From Athripsodes cinereus (lineage: Eukaryota; Arthropoda; Insecta; Trichoptera; Leptoceridae): 64,000 bases of DNA. Position 1 is the stretch's first letter. Each line of letters begins with the position of its first letter. Made by a program: the position numbers and the translations under genes. Below the pieces are notes generated by a model. It was not told the origin of the DNA. It saw nothing but the letters and a program-made list of their open reading frames with translations, and did not search any database. The stretch spans positions 3,286,001-3,350,000 of the forward strand of contig OX388322.1 of assembly GCA_947579605.1 (NCBI GenBank), written 5' to 3'. Positions 1-12,800 of this stretch are shown piece after piece.

Positions 1-871
1 AAATGTCATGATGGAATTATTATTGCAAGGTTTTGAAAAAATCTAAAAAATGAAATGTTCGTATGACAACAGTATGGGTGCTTTGGGAGTGTGCTATGTA
101 AATGATATAGCTTTTAACCATTGTACAGTTGGGAATAAAATGCCTCTTTTCTTTTTCAATTCAATTCTTCAGTATAATATAGATGTACGTACAATATTTA
201 ACAATTATTAATATCTTTTCTATCTGCCTATTTATACTATTATGGAATCTCGCTTGCAACCAGCATAACGCTCTAACCTTTCAGTCACAAGGTCCTAGAG
301 TCGATACCTGGGCAAGGCAAATTGGAAAATGGCCTTATTCAAATTATCCTGGGTCTGGGTGTTACATGTATATATTATATGATTGGTGTATTTCATATGT
401 AGATTGTCGTGTTATTACCAATATTTATGTATAAGTTTGGGATTTGCTCCATCTGTGTGAATTATTCATATGTATGTCATGTTAATATTGTAGGAGCTAT
501 GATGCTCATATTGGGAAGTATTTAATTGTATTGTGATTAACCTTATTATGTTGTTGTATTGTATAAATATATTAATTATAACAAATAAAAAAAATGAATT
601 TGAATGCTGTCTCCTACAAGTGTGGTGGTAACCACTAACCAGTGGACTAACTTCATTCAAAGAACCTACAGATTTTTTCTTGATTAAAGAAAAGACATGT
701 GTGGCATACGTCATCACTGCAGGATTCATGAGTTGTTACCATCACGTCACTTCCCTTGAGGGATAGGAAAAAGGATTGAGTGCTACTCAACCTTTCCTTC
801 CATACACTTTTCACTTCCATTATGTTAGAGTAAATTAAATAAATATTAATTGTGTGTTTGTGTTGTTTCAG
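1..871. other. Intron of otk (partial), no exon recognised
   Basis: AT-rich DNA up to the acceptor TTTCAG at 866-871. Open frames here (for example 183-434) lack domains, and none supplies a signal-peptide exon with a compatible donor. I see no gene in it. Confidence 0.6.
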
Positions 872-3800
872 GGTTGGAGCACCCAGTTGTACAACTCGAG
901 TCCCCCAGTGATGTGAGTGGAGTGGAGAAAGTGAATGATGTTACTCTACTGTGTGATGCTGATGTGGGCAGTGGAGATGTGCAGTATCATTGGTATAGGT
1001 CAGTACATAAGTCAGCCCTAAAATGGAGCTAAGTTTCATATGTTGATATAACTTTGTGGCCAGGGTTTTGATTGAAAATCATTATGATTCCAGAAATGCG
1101 GAACGTTTAACGTTAAAGTCCCATCGTGTGGATATCAAGAAGAAGAGGTTGCATATTAAACAGGCGACCGCTAAAGATAATGGAGTTTACAGGTAGGCAA
1201 ACAATACTTTTTTGTTATCATAAAAATGGTTCATGTTCTTACACAGTTATTTATAATTATATTTGGGAGAAAATAGAAGACATCGTTGATCAATGGAGTA
1301 TCATTGGTCAACGCTGAAGAAATCATCCGTCATCACCATCGTAAGTTTATCCTCCTTCATTCATACCATCAAGGCATTTCCAACAAGTGGGTTTGCTAGC
1401 CGATTGACTGTCTGTTATAAACATTACAGTTATCCTGTTCGTGCCATCAAAAGTTAAGACATGCAGGATGGGCGACAGACCTCACTGCTGAAGGTCGATG
1501 GGCCACTAGAAGATGATAGCAAGGTCAGAGGTTCTGAAAGTAGCAGTAATGGCTAGCGGAGATATCGGAAGAAAGTACTTTGGTGTAATAGGCTCCTGAA
1601 CTAAATAGGAGAGTGTATGTCTGTATGTATGTGGTATTTTATCATGTTTTTTTGACATATTTTTTACCATTTTGTATTACAGATGTAGTGTGCACCTGGA
1701 TGGAGATATGAAGGAGAGTAAAATGAACTTTGTACTGAAATTACTAGGTAAATGTGAATCAAATTTTCTATAATATATTGCCCACTATCAATGACTCCAT
1801 TTATTTATCGAGTCCATATTTATTTTGTATAACTCCATGTTTATATATATGTACGAAAACACAATTGATTTTAGTTTTACTTAATATTTAATTGAATAGT
1901 GACCTGGTTTCGTTCCACTTATAAAGTCTTTGTCAAACTTATTTTCTGATTCTGCTCAAAGACCTTAATGCAGCATGCCAACTTAATGCTTCTAAGAAGT
2001 GATTTCTTTTAGTCAATCAGGTCCTCTGTAATAATTCAGACACATATTTTTAATGATGGAATTTCTAACTTGAGTATGCCAGGACAGTATTATATAAGAG
2101 GTCAATTTGTAATAATGCTTTTTGTTTTCAGATCCAAGTCTTCCCCAACTTGTAGTCCAGCCTGAGGATATCCTAGTCTCTCCCAAGTCCTCTGCAACCT
2201 TCCACTGCCAGTACAAGTCGGCAGATGCCATTGAGTGGTTCAAGAATGACAATAATGTCCCATTTGAAAATGGAGAGAGGTGAGTTTTGAATTCTGCCTA
2301 TTCTACGTGTGTGCTTTTTATCTTATTTTAAACATTAGTTATTTGTATTCCAGTAGTTTGGAAACTTTTGGCCAACCTGAGCATATCATCAAAGTACATT
2401 TCATAAATACTTCTCTGAATGACATCTCGTACCCGCAGAATATTTGTATAAAATTTACAGTAAATGAAAATAGTGATTCAGTGAAGTTCTTAACCTTAAC
2501 ATGGAATTCACATTTTTTTTATAGAATATTGAATCCAGCCAAGAGATTCATTATTTGTTTTATTTATTTATTTATTTACAAATATTCACGGCCAAAGCCT
2601 TTTACATGTTAAACCTCTGTATACATACAAAGGAACGATCAGTTACAAAAAAGACACAAAACAATTAGATTAAAAAAACGAGAGTACAGACAGTATAACA
2701 TTAATCATGTTATAATTATAAAATAAGGTACGAAATTATTAAAAAAATTTAGTCAAGATATTACAAATATATATTTTGAATGTCTTAATAAAAACAGAGG
2801 ATGTTATGTCTATTCCTAAATCAAGGTTGTCTGTCCACTGGGTCCTCCGTCTGTGATAGTTGGCGTGATGGTGTAAAGAGATAAGTGATATAAATTATTA
2901 TGTTTTATTGCAGGGTGACCGTCCACAAAAACGGAACGCTGATCCTCAAAGACATCACTAGGAGAGACGAGGGATTCTATACGTGTGCAGCTTATAGGAA
3001 CAATGAGAAGACGCAGTTGTTGAAGTATTCGGCTAAACTCAAAGTTGCATGTGAGTTTTTTTTTTCTTTTTTTTTTTTTTAAAAAGATATATCTGGATTT
3101 TGGTTATAAACCCAAATACAACCTTATACAGTTATATTGTTATAATATTTAAATCTGTGGATTTATTTATTACAAGTTTTTTTTTATAGTTTTCATTTGT
3201 CTGGCAATGTATGCTTCAGCTCTTGAGAGCCAGCTTGCACGTACTGTATTTTATGGTTAGCACGAGTGATTTGTATTTTTGTTGTGAAATATACAATAGC
3301 TCTTGAATATTGACAATTTGTTTAATTTTGAAAATTGATGATGTTCACCAGTTTTTGTCCAAAAGTATTTTAATATACATTTAGACATATTAAATTTAAA
3401 AATGAAATAATTTAGTATATATCAGAAACTTTAATTCTCCTTTTAATGTAGCTTTTTTGGATGCATTGCCAAATATTACTTTAAAAAAATATCATTGTTT
3501 TTTAACATCCATTTTGAACCATCAGTGGACTAGTAAATAATATGTCTGAATTACAAATTCATGTCAATTTTCTTATTTCAGATCTGAAGCCAATGAGTGT
3601 GCAAGACTTTGAACCAGTGATATCAGAGACGCGTGTGGTGCACGCCCAGTTTGGCGAATCATTCAGATTGACGTGTCTCGGTGCCAAGGAGACAAATCCT
3701 CCAGCACTTGTAATGTGGAAAAATACCGACAATCATTTGGTGAGTATTTTGTTTTAATTTACTGGTATGATGGTTACTGATCTTGTCCATGGATTCCTTG

Positions 3801-6800
3801 GAATAAAACAAAGATGAAGCCTTCTTCAAATACAACTTCTGAATTGTATGCTTTAATCTTTTTTACCCCCCCCTCCCCCCATATTATTTTCACATTATTT
3901 CTTTGTCTATGTAAATATTTTGATTCTATTTTATGTTAGTTATAAATAATGTTTATTTTTTCTTTCTAAATTTGTTTCTTTGTGTTATTTAAAAAAAAAA
4001 CTTGGCGTTATTCTGTATATATTTATAAGTAAAAAATTGACATAAATATTTTAGTTGGTTCGTAAATATTTATTAATTTATTGTATAAAAGAAACAATGA
4101 ACAGCATTAAAGTAAAAAAAAAACCTTTTTGCTGTCATTGTACGTAAACAGTAAACAATCAAGCCAATAATAAAATATAACACAAAAATACAGACACATA
4201 GAAATTCTGTGACACAAATATACAAGAAAATGGAATATTGACCACGTCCGATCGCGGATAAGCTAAAAATATGTATATGTCCTCAATAAATTGCTTAACA
4301 GGAAAGCCAGGGAAAAAATAATACATTCAGTACCAGATCTTTGCACTGGGCACGCTTTAGGCTAAAAACATTTTAAATATCTTGTTTATTAATAAATTAA
4401 TTTATTCCACACATGAATGTATTATGTTGTTTTGATGGTTTCAGATCTCCGATAAAGGTGATATTAGAGTGGAAGATGGTACTTTAGTGATAGAAACTGT
4501 GAAATCGGATCATCAGGGAGTGTACTCGTGTGTTCAAGAGAATCTTGCCGGGTCACATGACATGGCTGTATACATTGTTGTCAACCGTGAGTCAATGATT
4601 AAAATTATTAATTATTCATTTTATTATTTTTATAATAAGACAACATTAAAGTGTCAACATTGACCAAACAATTTTTTTTATATTTGGTTCCACATTGCTT
4701 GATGCCACATGTAAAATTGCTTCCCAATATTCATTTGCAAGACGGTTTCGTATTTTTGTTTTGTTTATGTTTCATAACTGCAAACGTTTGTTCACAAATA
4801 TACGTCGATCCAAATAAGTTTGCGCATTTCAATGCATTTGTTGTTATATTTTAAATATTCTTTTGATTTTCACAATTTCTTAATTCGCAGACACATGCGG
4901 GCCGCGGTATGTGCATCACTGCTTTAAATGCTTTAATACTGGATGATGAAAATGCTTATCAAATGAAAATCAACATTAATTTCATATATATATGTAGCAA
5001 TGAAACGAAATAAAATATTTGTTTACTTTTGTTTTCAGCTAAGCCCAAGATAACAAAGAACCCACTTGACGTAACAATAGACGAGAACCAGCCTTGCGAA
5101 TTCAAGTGTACAGTGACTGCACACATACAGGAGAACTTGTATTACGACCTGAAGAAGTTCTGGAACAAGATTGTGGATCAAAACTACTTAAACATCCTCA
5201 ACGGGAAACCTCAACACTCTAAGAAGCATAGCGGCGAGCGAGAGTTCCCACAGAATCTGGCAAACTTTGGTAACTTTTCTTCTGACGGTGAGACTTCGGA
5301 GATGCCTTCTTCAGAAAATAGAGCACCTGTGAAAAAAGATCAGCTGGTTCAGAAGTGGTTGGATAAGTTGAAATTGGGTTTATACGATGTAGTTTGGAAG
5401 AGGGAAGGCGGGAGGATAGTCAGGGAAGATCAAGGTATGTTTATCTTTAATCTATGTTATTTTGGGAGTGGATGTCTTTATGAGATGTGCAACTATAATG
5501 CTTGACTCCCTTATTAACTTAAATTGAGTATTTATACATAGTTTATCCCTTCAATAATATTTCAAGATTTTTTGCCAAAAAGTTTGTTTTCGTTTCCTAA
5601 TTTTTCATAATTAACAGACAGAGTTTGTAGGACATTATCCTGAAGGTGAGAAGAAAAGCAAAATAAATATAACAAATGTTTTATTCTACTATTTGTTTAT
5701 TTGACGAGAGAGATGTCTTTTGTCTTGTTAGGACACTGTCAATCGACAATGATTGACAGTGTCTCTCGTCAAATGAACAAATAGTAGAATAAAACATTTG
5801 TTTTATTTATTTCGCTATTAAATTCTACTACCTAAACACTGACACAGTGAATAAAGTGAGAAGAATAACTTCACAATAGGTATGGATAAATAGGAGTCCC
5901 CTGTTTCTTGAAATACATGTATACAGTAATGACATTTCCCACAAGTAAAGCAGATTGAGGACTTGCTGCGTGTAATCAACTTGCAAGTTGTTGTTTCCAT
6001 CCCAATTAAAGTTAAAGATATTCGAGATATGTGGCATATTTGACATTCAGGAATTGAGTGGTAACTTTAATATTATTCTATCATTTTTATATCGCTAATC
6101 ATCTCATAAGTATGGATTAAATTAAAGCAAGTAACCACCGATCCGATAAAATCTTATATAATTTTTGTTTTAATTTTAATACTTTATGAATTACAGGTCG
6201 GGTAGATATATCTCAAGATGGAACACTGAAGTTTGAGAAGACAATCTTGTCTGATAGAGGACAGTATTGGTGCGAGGCCATTACGATGGCTGGTCTGCAG
6301 GTGGCCTCTCAAGTAGCGACGCTCACCATCAGGGAGAAGTTGAAGTTCTCTCCACCCCCGGTTAGCAAGAGACTGGAGATGAACAGCACTGGGAAAGTTC
6401 ACTGTAAGGTTCAGGGGACACCGTCACCAAATGTCACATGGTATCAGGTATGTTTTACTCTAAACACTTTTTTGTTTGTAACAAACCCAAATATATTCTC
6501 AAACATCTTCTCTGTTAGCAATATGCTTGTGACATGAATGTAGAACACTTATAGTAAGTAAAATCCAGTTCCCGACATCCAATTGTGTCAAAAAATTCAT
6601 AAGATAAAATGTAGAATAGGCCGGCAGCAAAAGGAATCGAATTTAGCAACTCTCCAATCAATATTGAATGTGCTTTATTTTCAGTCTTTAGATTCCCCTC
6701 TCCCGGAGGATGTGGTCTCTGTGAATGGCACTTTGTTGTTCAGTAAAGTCGGCAAAGAGCACAGGGGCAATTATACTTGTGCGGCAACCAACACGCAGGG

Positions 6801-9800
6801 ATCTATACAAAACACCATCTTCATTGACGTTGTCGGTATGTATCTTTTATTGCTTTTCATTATTTTGACAGGACACAAAACAATTTTTTAAATTACGAAT
6901 AGGTATGCAAGTTTAGCACAAAATGAAAAAAAAAAATTAAAATCCCGTAAATTAACAATATTGTATGATATTACATATTTGTATTTAACACATAAAGCAT
7001 TATTATATAAGGCTTAGAAAAGACTATATTACCTTTCTATTGAACTGTTATTGGTTTTGTTTTACATATTTGTTGGTGTGACTTGTTTTGTTTTTAACTG
7101 TAATTTATACATCTTTTGATGGTTTTTTTTCTTCCATCCAAAGACCTTGCCCACCTCGACTTCTAGATGTAGTCCATTGTGGGATTTAGTCCTTAGATGT
7201 CTTCCCACAGATCTAAAACCTGAAAGAAATTCAAAATTTTGTGTGGGTTAATTCCTTTGATCTGTTCTTGATCAGGAAAGTGTGAGCCAATTATTTTGGC
7301 TCTTGTTTGCATTATAGGTTCACATTCTGTGAGTAGGTGCAAAGAAGATTGATTTTGTTTTATTTGTTGGTATGACTTGTTTTGTTTTTAACTGAAATGT
7401 ATACATCTGTTGATGTTTGAAGACTGCATAATATTGTTAATTTGTCATGTATTGTAAAAGGCAAATGCCGTTTATTGTTCAAAGTAAATAATTACTACCC
7501 CAGATGAAGCTTATACCTGCAACCCATCCTTTTCGCGGGGTGTGCTTTGTTAATAATTTATTGAAGTAATTATTGTGATTTTACTCTAATTTTTAGTGTC
7601 GCCTCGTTTCGTATCTCCGGTGCCCGATACAGTGATCCATATGAATGAGGGTGACCCATTATGGCTGCACTGCGTGGTGGAGGGTGATCCCATTCCCAAG
7701 ACACAGTGGGACAGACACTTGCAACTCATCAGCAACAGAGATATTGCGCCGGCAGACGAGGCTGATTATGATAGGTAAATGACAAACTTATATACATACA
7801 ATCACGCCCTAAAGGATCGAGCGCCACTTCCTTCTATCCTTGCATACATCTTTCGCTTCCATCACTGTCATACAATTCCTCATGCATGCTCTCCTGTTCA
7901 ATGTGCTCAACACATGACCGTCCTGTAGGATTTGATTTAAATGATCTTGCCATTTGATCCTCGGATGTCCACGTCTCCGAGCACCATTCCTCTCAGCCAA
8001 ATATATCTTCTTGGTCATTCTGTCTTCATTCATTCTTTCCACATGACCAAACCATCGTAACTTATTTTCATTCATCCTTGTAATTACACCAACTTTCATT
8101 CCACATTCCTTTCGTATGACAGGCTTATATTTTTATTTGAGTGGTTTATTATTTTGAATGCAAAAATCTTACTAAGCAATTAAATAATTTAATTTATAGT
8201 TATTATTATACCATCACGGCATATCCCAGATGTGGGTTAGCCAGTAGACTTGAAGATTTGAAGATGTTAGTATTGTCAAAAGAAAAAAAGCAAGATTTCC
8301 AATTTGTTCTGGGATTCAATTAGAGATACATTTGCACATTATGCATTTTTTAAGATATAACTTTAAGTTTGTATTTTTTTTAATGCAGAATCAAAGAGTT
8401 TGAAAATGGGACTCTGTACATCAGAAACTTGCGGCACGAAGACACGGATAGCTACGGCTGTACAGCTGGAAACTCGGCAGGACTCAAGAGAGAGGAAGTT
8501 ATGTTGGTTGTTTCTCAAGGTAGCTATTTTTATTTATTTATTTACGAAGGCTTAAAAGCCTATTACAATATTAGCAAATATTATTATTATATATAAGAGT
8601 TCATGAAAAAGTAACACGAAAAATATTCCACAGTTTGTGTTTACGCTGTGGAAATCCATTTTTAATTTTAATAAATAAAATATAAAAATATATTATTGAG
8701 CACTGTTTAATCTCCACTATGTTAGGTTAAATACCATCCATCCCGCCTCCATATCTACCATTACCCCTCCCACTACCTGCACCCTTCTCACCACATGAAT
8801 AACAGCCCTCACAATTTTTAGATTTCAGTTTCCCTGAAGATGCCTGCAAGTATATGCGAAAACGTTCGGTATTTAACCTAACATAGTGGAGATTAAACAG
8901 TGCTCAATAATATATTTTTAAGTTTTATTATTGTTATTATTATACTTAGTTTATCAAATACATATCTGAAAAGAGATGGCGAGACAGCTAGATATTTGTG
9001 TCCCAGAAGACCTTGACGCTATAGAAACAGATCTACAGATTTATGAAAAGAGGAAGAAGAAGAAGTTTATCAAATATCATCCTAAAATCATAGATTTTTA
9101 TATATAATACCTAGATGGAGTACTTGTATGTATTTTCATTGTAATAAAGTGAGGCACCATTTTTCAGCACTTTTGACAGAACGGTTGGCGAAAAGAAGTG
9201 TGGTAAATTGTTAAAAACGTCGCCAAGAACTTCAAAAAATGTCCAATTACGTTTATATAAATGTAAAAATGATATATTTTTATAAAAATGCGAGAAATAG
9301 TCCATAAAATGTAGGAAACACCACACGCTTTCGCCAACCGTTCTGTCAAAAATTCATATATTTTTTGCCTCACTTTTGTAAACGAGTCAGGGTTCTAGGT
9401 TTTGTATGGAATTCTGTGCCTAAAATATCATTTTGACAATCTGCATGTTAATGTTCTAGGTGCTATGGGTATTGAGAATGAGGACGGTGTCATTACCAAG
9501 GCTGTCTTGATAACAATGAGTGTAGTTGGGGCGTACATTCTGCTGGTGGTTGGGCTCATGCTGTGGTGCAGGATTCGCAGGAAGAGGAAGCTGGCAGACT
9601 CCTTGGGTAAGCCCTCCTTACCCATTTTAAAATCCGCAAAAACAAAAATAAAGAAAAGTTTACGCAGTTCTATGTATATTAAGTTATTAATTTGAATGAT
9701 GTTTCAAATGCATTGACTGTGGGCACATAGTGACTTTTCATTTTTTTTTTTTCGTTATTAGAAGGGCAGACAGTGAATTCCATGCCTATAATAAGAACAC

Positions 9801-12800
9801 AGATCATCTGTGTTTTAGAAATAATATGTTCATTAAACTCTTTTAATTTTTTCCTAAGATAAATTTAGGTTTGCAATACATCCTAAAACACCCTCATAGA
9901 AAATAGCAATATGTTTGTGTCATGAAGTTAGAAAAGATCTGCCGTGGAGGGGGGGATTTGAACCCAGTGGGCCTAGTCAAAACACATTTATGCGTTACGT
10001 TTTCATTCAAACGTGGACGACGTTGCGAGAACGCGTCTATTTTCGTAGCTACTTGTGTATTTTAGCTACGAAAATTGACGCGTTCTCGCAGCGTCGTCCA
10101 CGTTTGAACGAAAACGTAACGCTAAAATGTGTTATGACTAGGCCCACTGATCTCTCAATTGAAAGTTTGAGAACATGAGACTAATGACTATTTACATATA
10201 ATACAATCACAACATGATGTGTGTAATTATCATAAAAGTCACCCTATTTGTGTTAAACATGTGATGTGATGTTTTACAAATATCTGCCTTTCAGACATTC
10301 AAAACTCACAAAATAGAGTGGGAAACCTATTCTATTCTATTCTGGGTGTTTCCACGATGATAATATTTTATTATTATTATTATTTATATTTTGATAGATG
10401 ACTGCGATTATAGGTTTACCAATTTAATTTATTTTGTTTGATTTAATTTTGCAGCTAATGAAAAATTGGAGAATGGAGAGCTAGAGATGAAGGATAAAGA
10501 TGATCGTGATAAAGAGCACGACAAGTTAATAGAGAATGTCCCCGACGATGAGACAGAGAGCTCTGTGAAGAAGAAGAATAAATGCAACGGTGCATCGGGG
10601 CCTAAACCAAAGAATGGCAGCATAGCCAACAGGAGCGGTAACAGTGCGGCCAATAGTGGGGGTGATGGGTCAGAAGTCTCGAGAAGAAGTGGACAGGGAG
10701 GAGGGTATGATAAACTCATTGTGGATAAGGATGGTCTCACCAATTTTATTAACTTGGGTAAGTCTATGTCTATATTATGTGACTCATTTTATGTGGTTCG
10801 GGCAGTAACTTCTATTTAATCTAATTGCTATTAATCTAATTTGACACCCTGGGAGCACAGGATAGAAACTGGCCTCAGCATTTTTGTGTTAATTGAGTTA
10901 ACTCGTCCTGCAACATTCCTAGCTTTCTGATGTCATTGTTATGAGAATTATGTATTTTGAAAAGGATACAGTAAGCGAAATATGCTTGTTTTATTCATAT
11001 TCTGATGCAGTAGAAATTATAATCAAAATATTCATGTTGAATTCTGTTTTTTATTTGTAGGACGGGGTGAATTTGGTGAAGTATTCGTTGCCACATTAAG
11101 CGACAACGTCCTTGCGGAAGAGAGTCACCGTACGGTGATGGTGAAATCTCTGCAGCAAGCCGCTCAAAGGGACGAGAGCCTCCTTGCTGAATTCAAGAGG
11201 CAGCTGGACTCCTTCGCTAAGTTGAAACATGACAATGTGGCCAGTGTTATTGGACTGTGTAACCAGAGCCAGCCGCATTATCTTATCTTCCAGTATACCG
11301 ATTGGGTAAGTAAAAAGTATAGTATTTACATATTTATTTATTTATTCTACAGAGACACACACAGAGAGTTGACTAAACATTCATAAAATAAGAAAAAAAA
11401 GACACATTGATCCGGTCAGGCCAACCCCCCAATTAAGTGTGTCTTCATCATAGTATATTTAATAACTTTTGTAATACAGAAGATGATTGTCCTGGCTGGG
11501 TTTGAGAATGTTTTATAAATCTTGGCCAAAAAGAGCACAGTTTTTCCATTCACAAGGCATCTGATAACCTGAAGACTGTCTTTCAAAATACACAATTCCT
11601 ATGACGATATTCTATTTTATTTAAAAAACATACACAGCAATAAGCCTTTTTTACATATTAACAATATATAAAATACATACACAGACATAACAATATGTAA
11701 AATAATTTATATTTGATTTATAGTAATGCTGTGGAGAAATAAGACTCAAATCAAATTTTGATTGTGATTCTAGGGAGATCTAAAGCAGTTCCTTTTGGCG
11801 ACTCGCACTCCCGACGAAGTGGTTGCGCAAGAGAAAGGGGAGCCTTGCAAGGTGGAGAAAAGGACAGGCTGCACGGCACTGAATGTGGCACAGCAGCTAG
11901 GGGTGGCTTGTCACATTGCCAGGGGCATGGAGGCCATAGCCGACGCTAGGATACTGCACAAGTATGTGTACTCATCTTACAAAATCTCTCACGATTGTAT
12001 ACCACCCATCCTGAATGTATTTTTTTTATTGATATGGAGAGAACATCTTGTATATTTATTACATGTAGACAGTCTACTAGCTACCCCACTTGTGGGAAAA
12101 GCTGTGATAGTTAGAATTAATGAATTAATATCCTTTTCATCAATAATATATAAACTTAGGCAAAAAAAATATTCTTAAATGTAGGTTTTGAAATTGTTAA
12201 ATTTTCGTTGAAAGTCATTAACTGCCATTTTTTTTACAATTTTGTATACCTGAATTTTTTTCAATTGATACAGTGACTATTGGAAAATGTAATAATGAGA
12301 TAGAAATTCAAACCATGCCCATTTTTCCTTCTAGGGATTTGGCGACGAGGAACTGTTTGTTGACATCTAAACTTGGTGTGAAGGTATCCATGTCGTCTCT
12401 CACTAAAGACACTTACAGCAAGGAGTATTGCAAACATGTCAATCAGGTAAGGAGTCATGCAAAATACATCTTAACCATCCAGGACTGATCTATAGTAGCA
12501 TTCTTTGTGTGCCCTCTTGGCGATGATGATGACTAAAGCTTTGCATTCATGTGTTGTCCTAAACAAGTCCACTCTATCACATTGCATTGCCACGTCAGTT
12601 CATTTTCTCCTATCAGGCCTTCTTAGTCCTTCTTTTACCCCTCCATAACCAATCTGAAACAATTGTATTTTTCTCCATTTAATATGTGCTCCAGGTGTTG
12701 CAAAACTTTTTTGTCTGCTCTCGCTTGCAAGATATTCTAAAATATTATTTTGGTACTGCAACTGGAAGGAAGAGAGTCTGTATCAAGTATAATTTTTACT

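Larger units (their letters stand above)
872..8519 (+). other. otk: otk ectodomain exons: six Ig domains
   Basis: Numbering from the first complete residue in the window: Ig A 1-96 (exons 1-3), Ig B 97-191 (exons 4-5), Ig C 192-291 (exons 6-7), Ig D 292 to about 475 (exon 8 and most of exon 9), Ig E about 476-557 (exons 9-10), Ig F 558-660 (exons 11-12). Most show the I-set pattern: a B-strand Cys, a C-strand Trp, then an Asp-x-Gly-x-Tyr-x-Cys type F strand (for example DNGVYRC, DEGFYTC, RGNYTC). Five of the six domains are split by an intron within the domain, and exon joins between domains are mostly phase 1, typical of Ig modules. Ig D is unusual: about 95 residues separate the B-strand Cys (about 315) from the likely C-strand Trp (about 411), against roughly 12 in a normal Ig fold. 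Confidence 0.9.

Noticed and set aside
183..434. Possible signal-peptide exon of otk (hydrophobic start)
   Set aside because: No donor in a phase compatible with the exon at 872, and the following sequence is not Ig-like.
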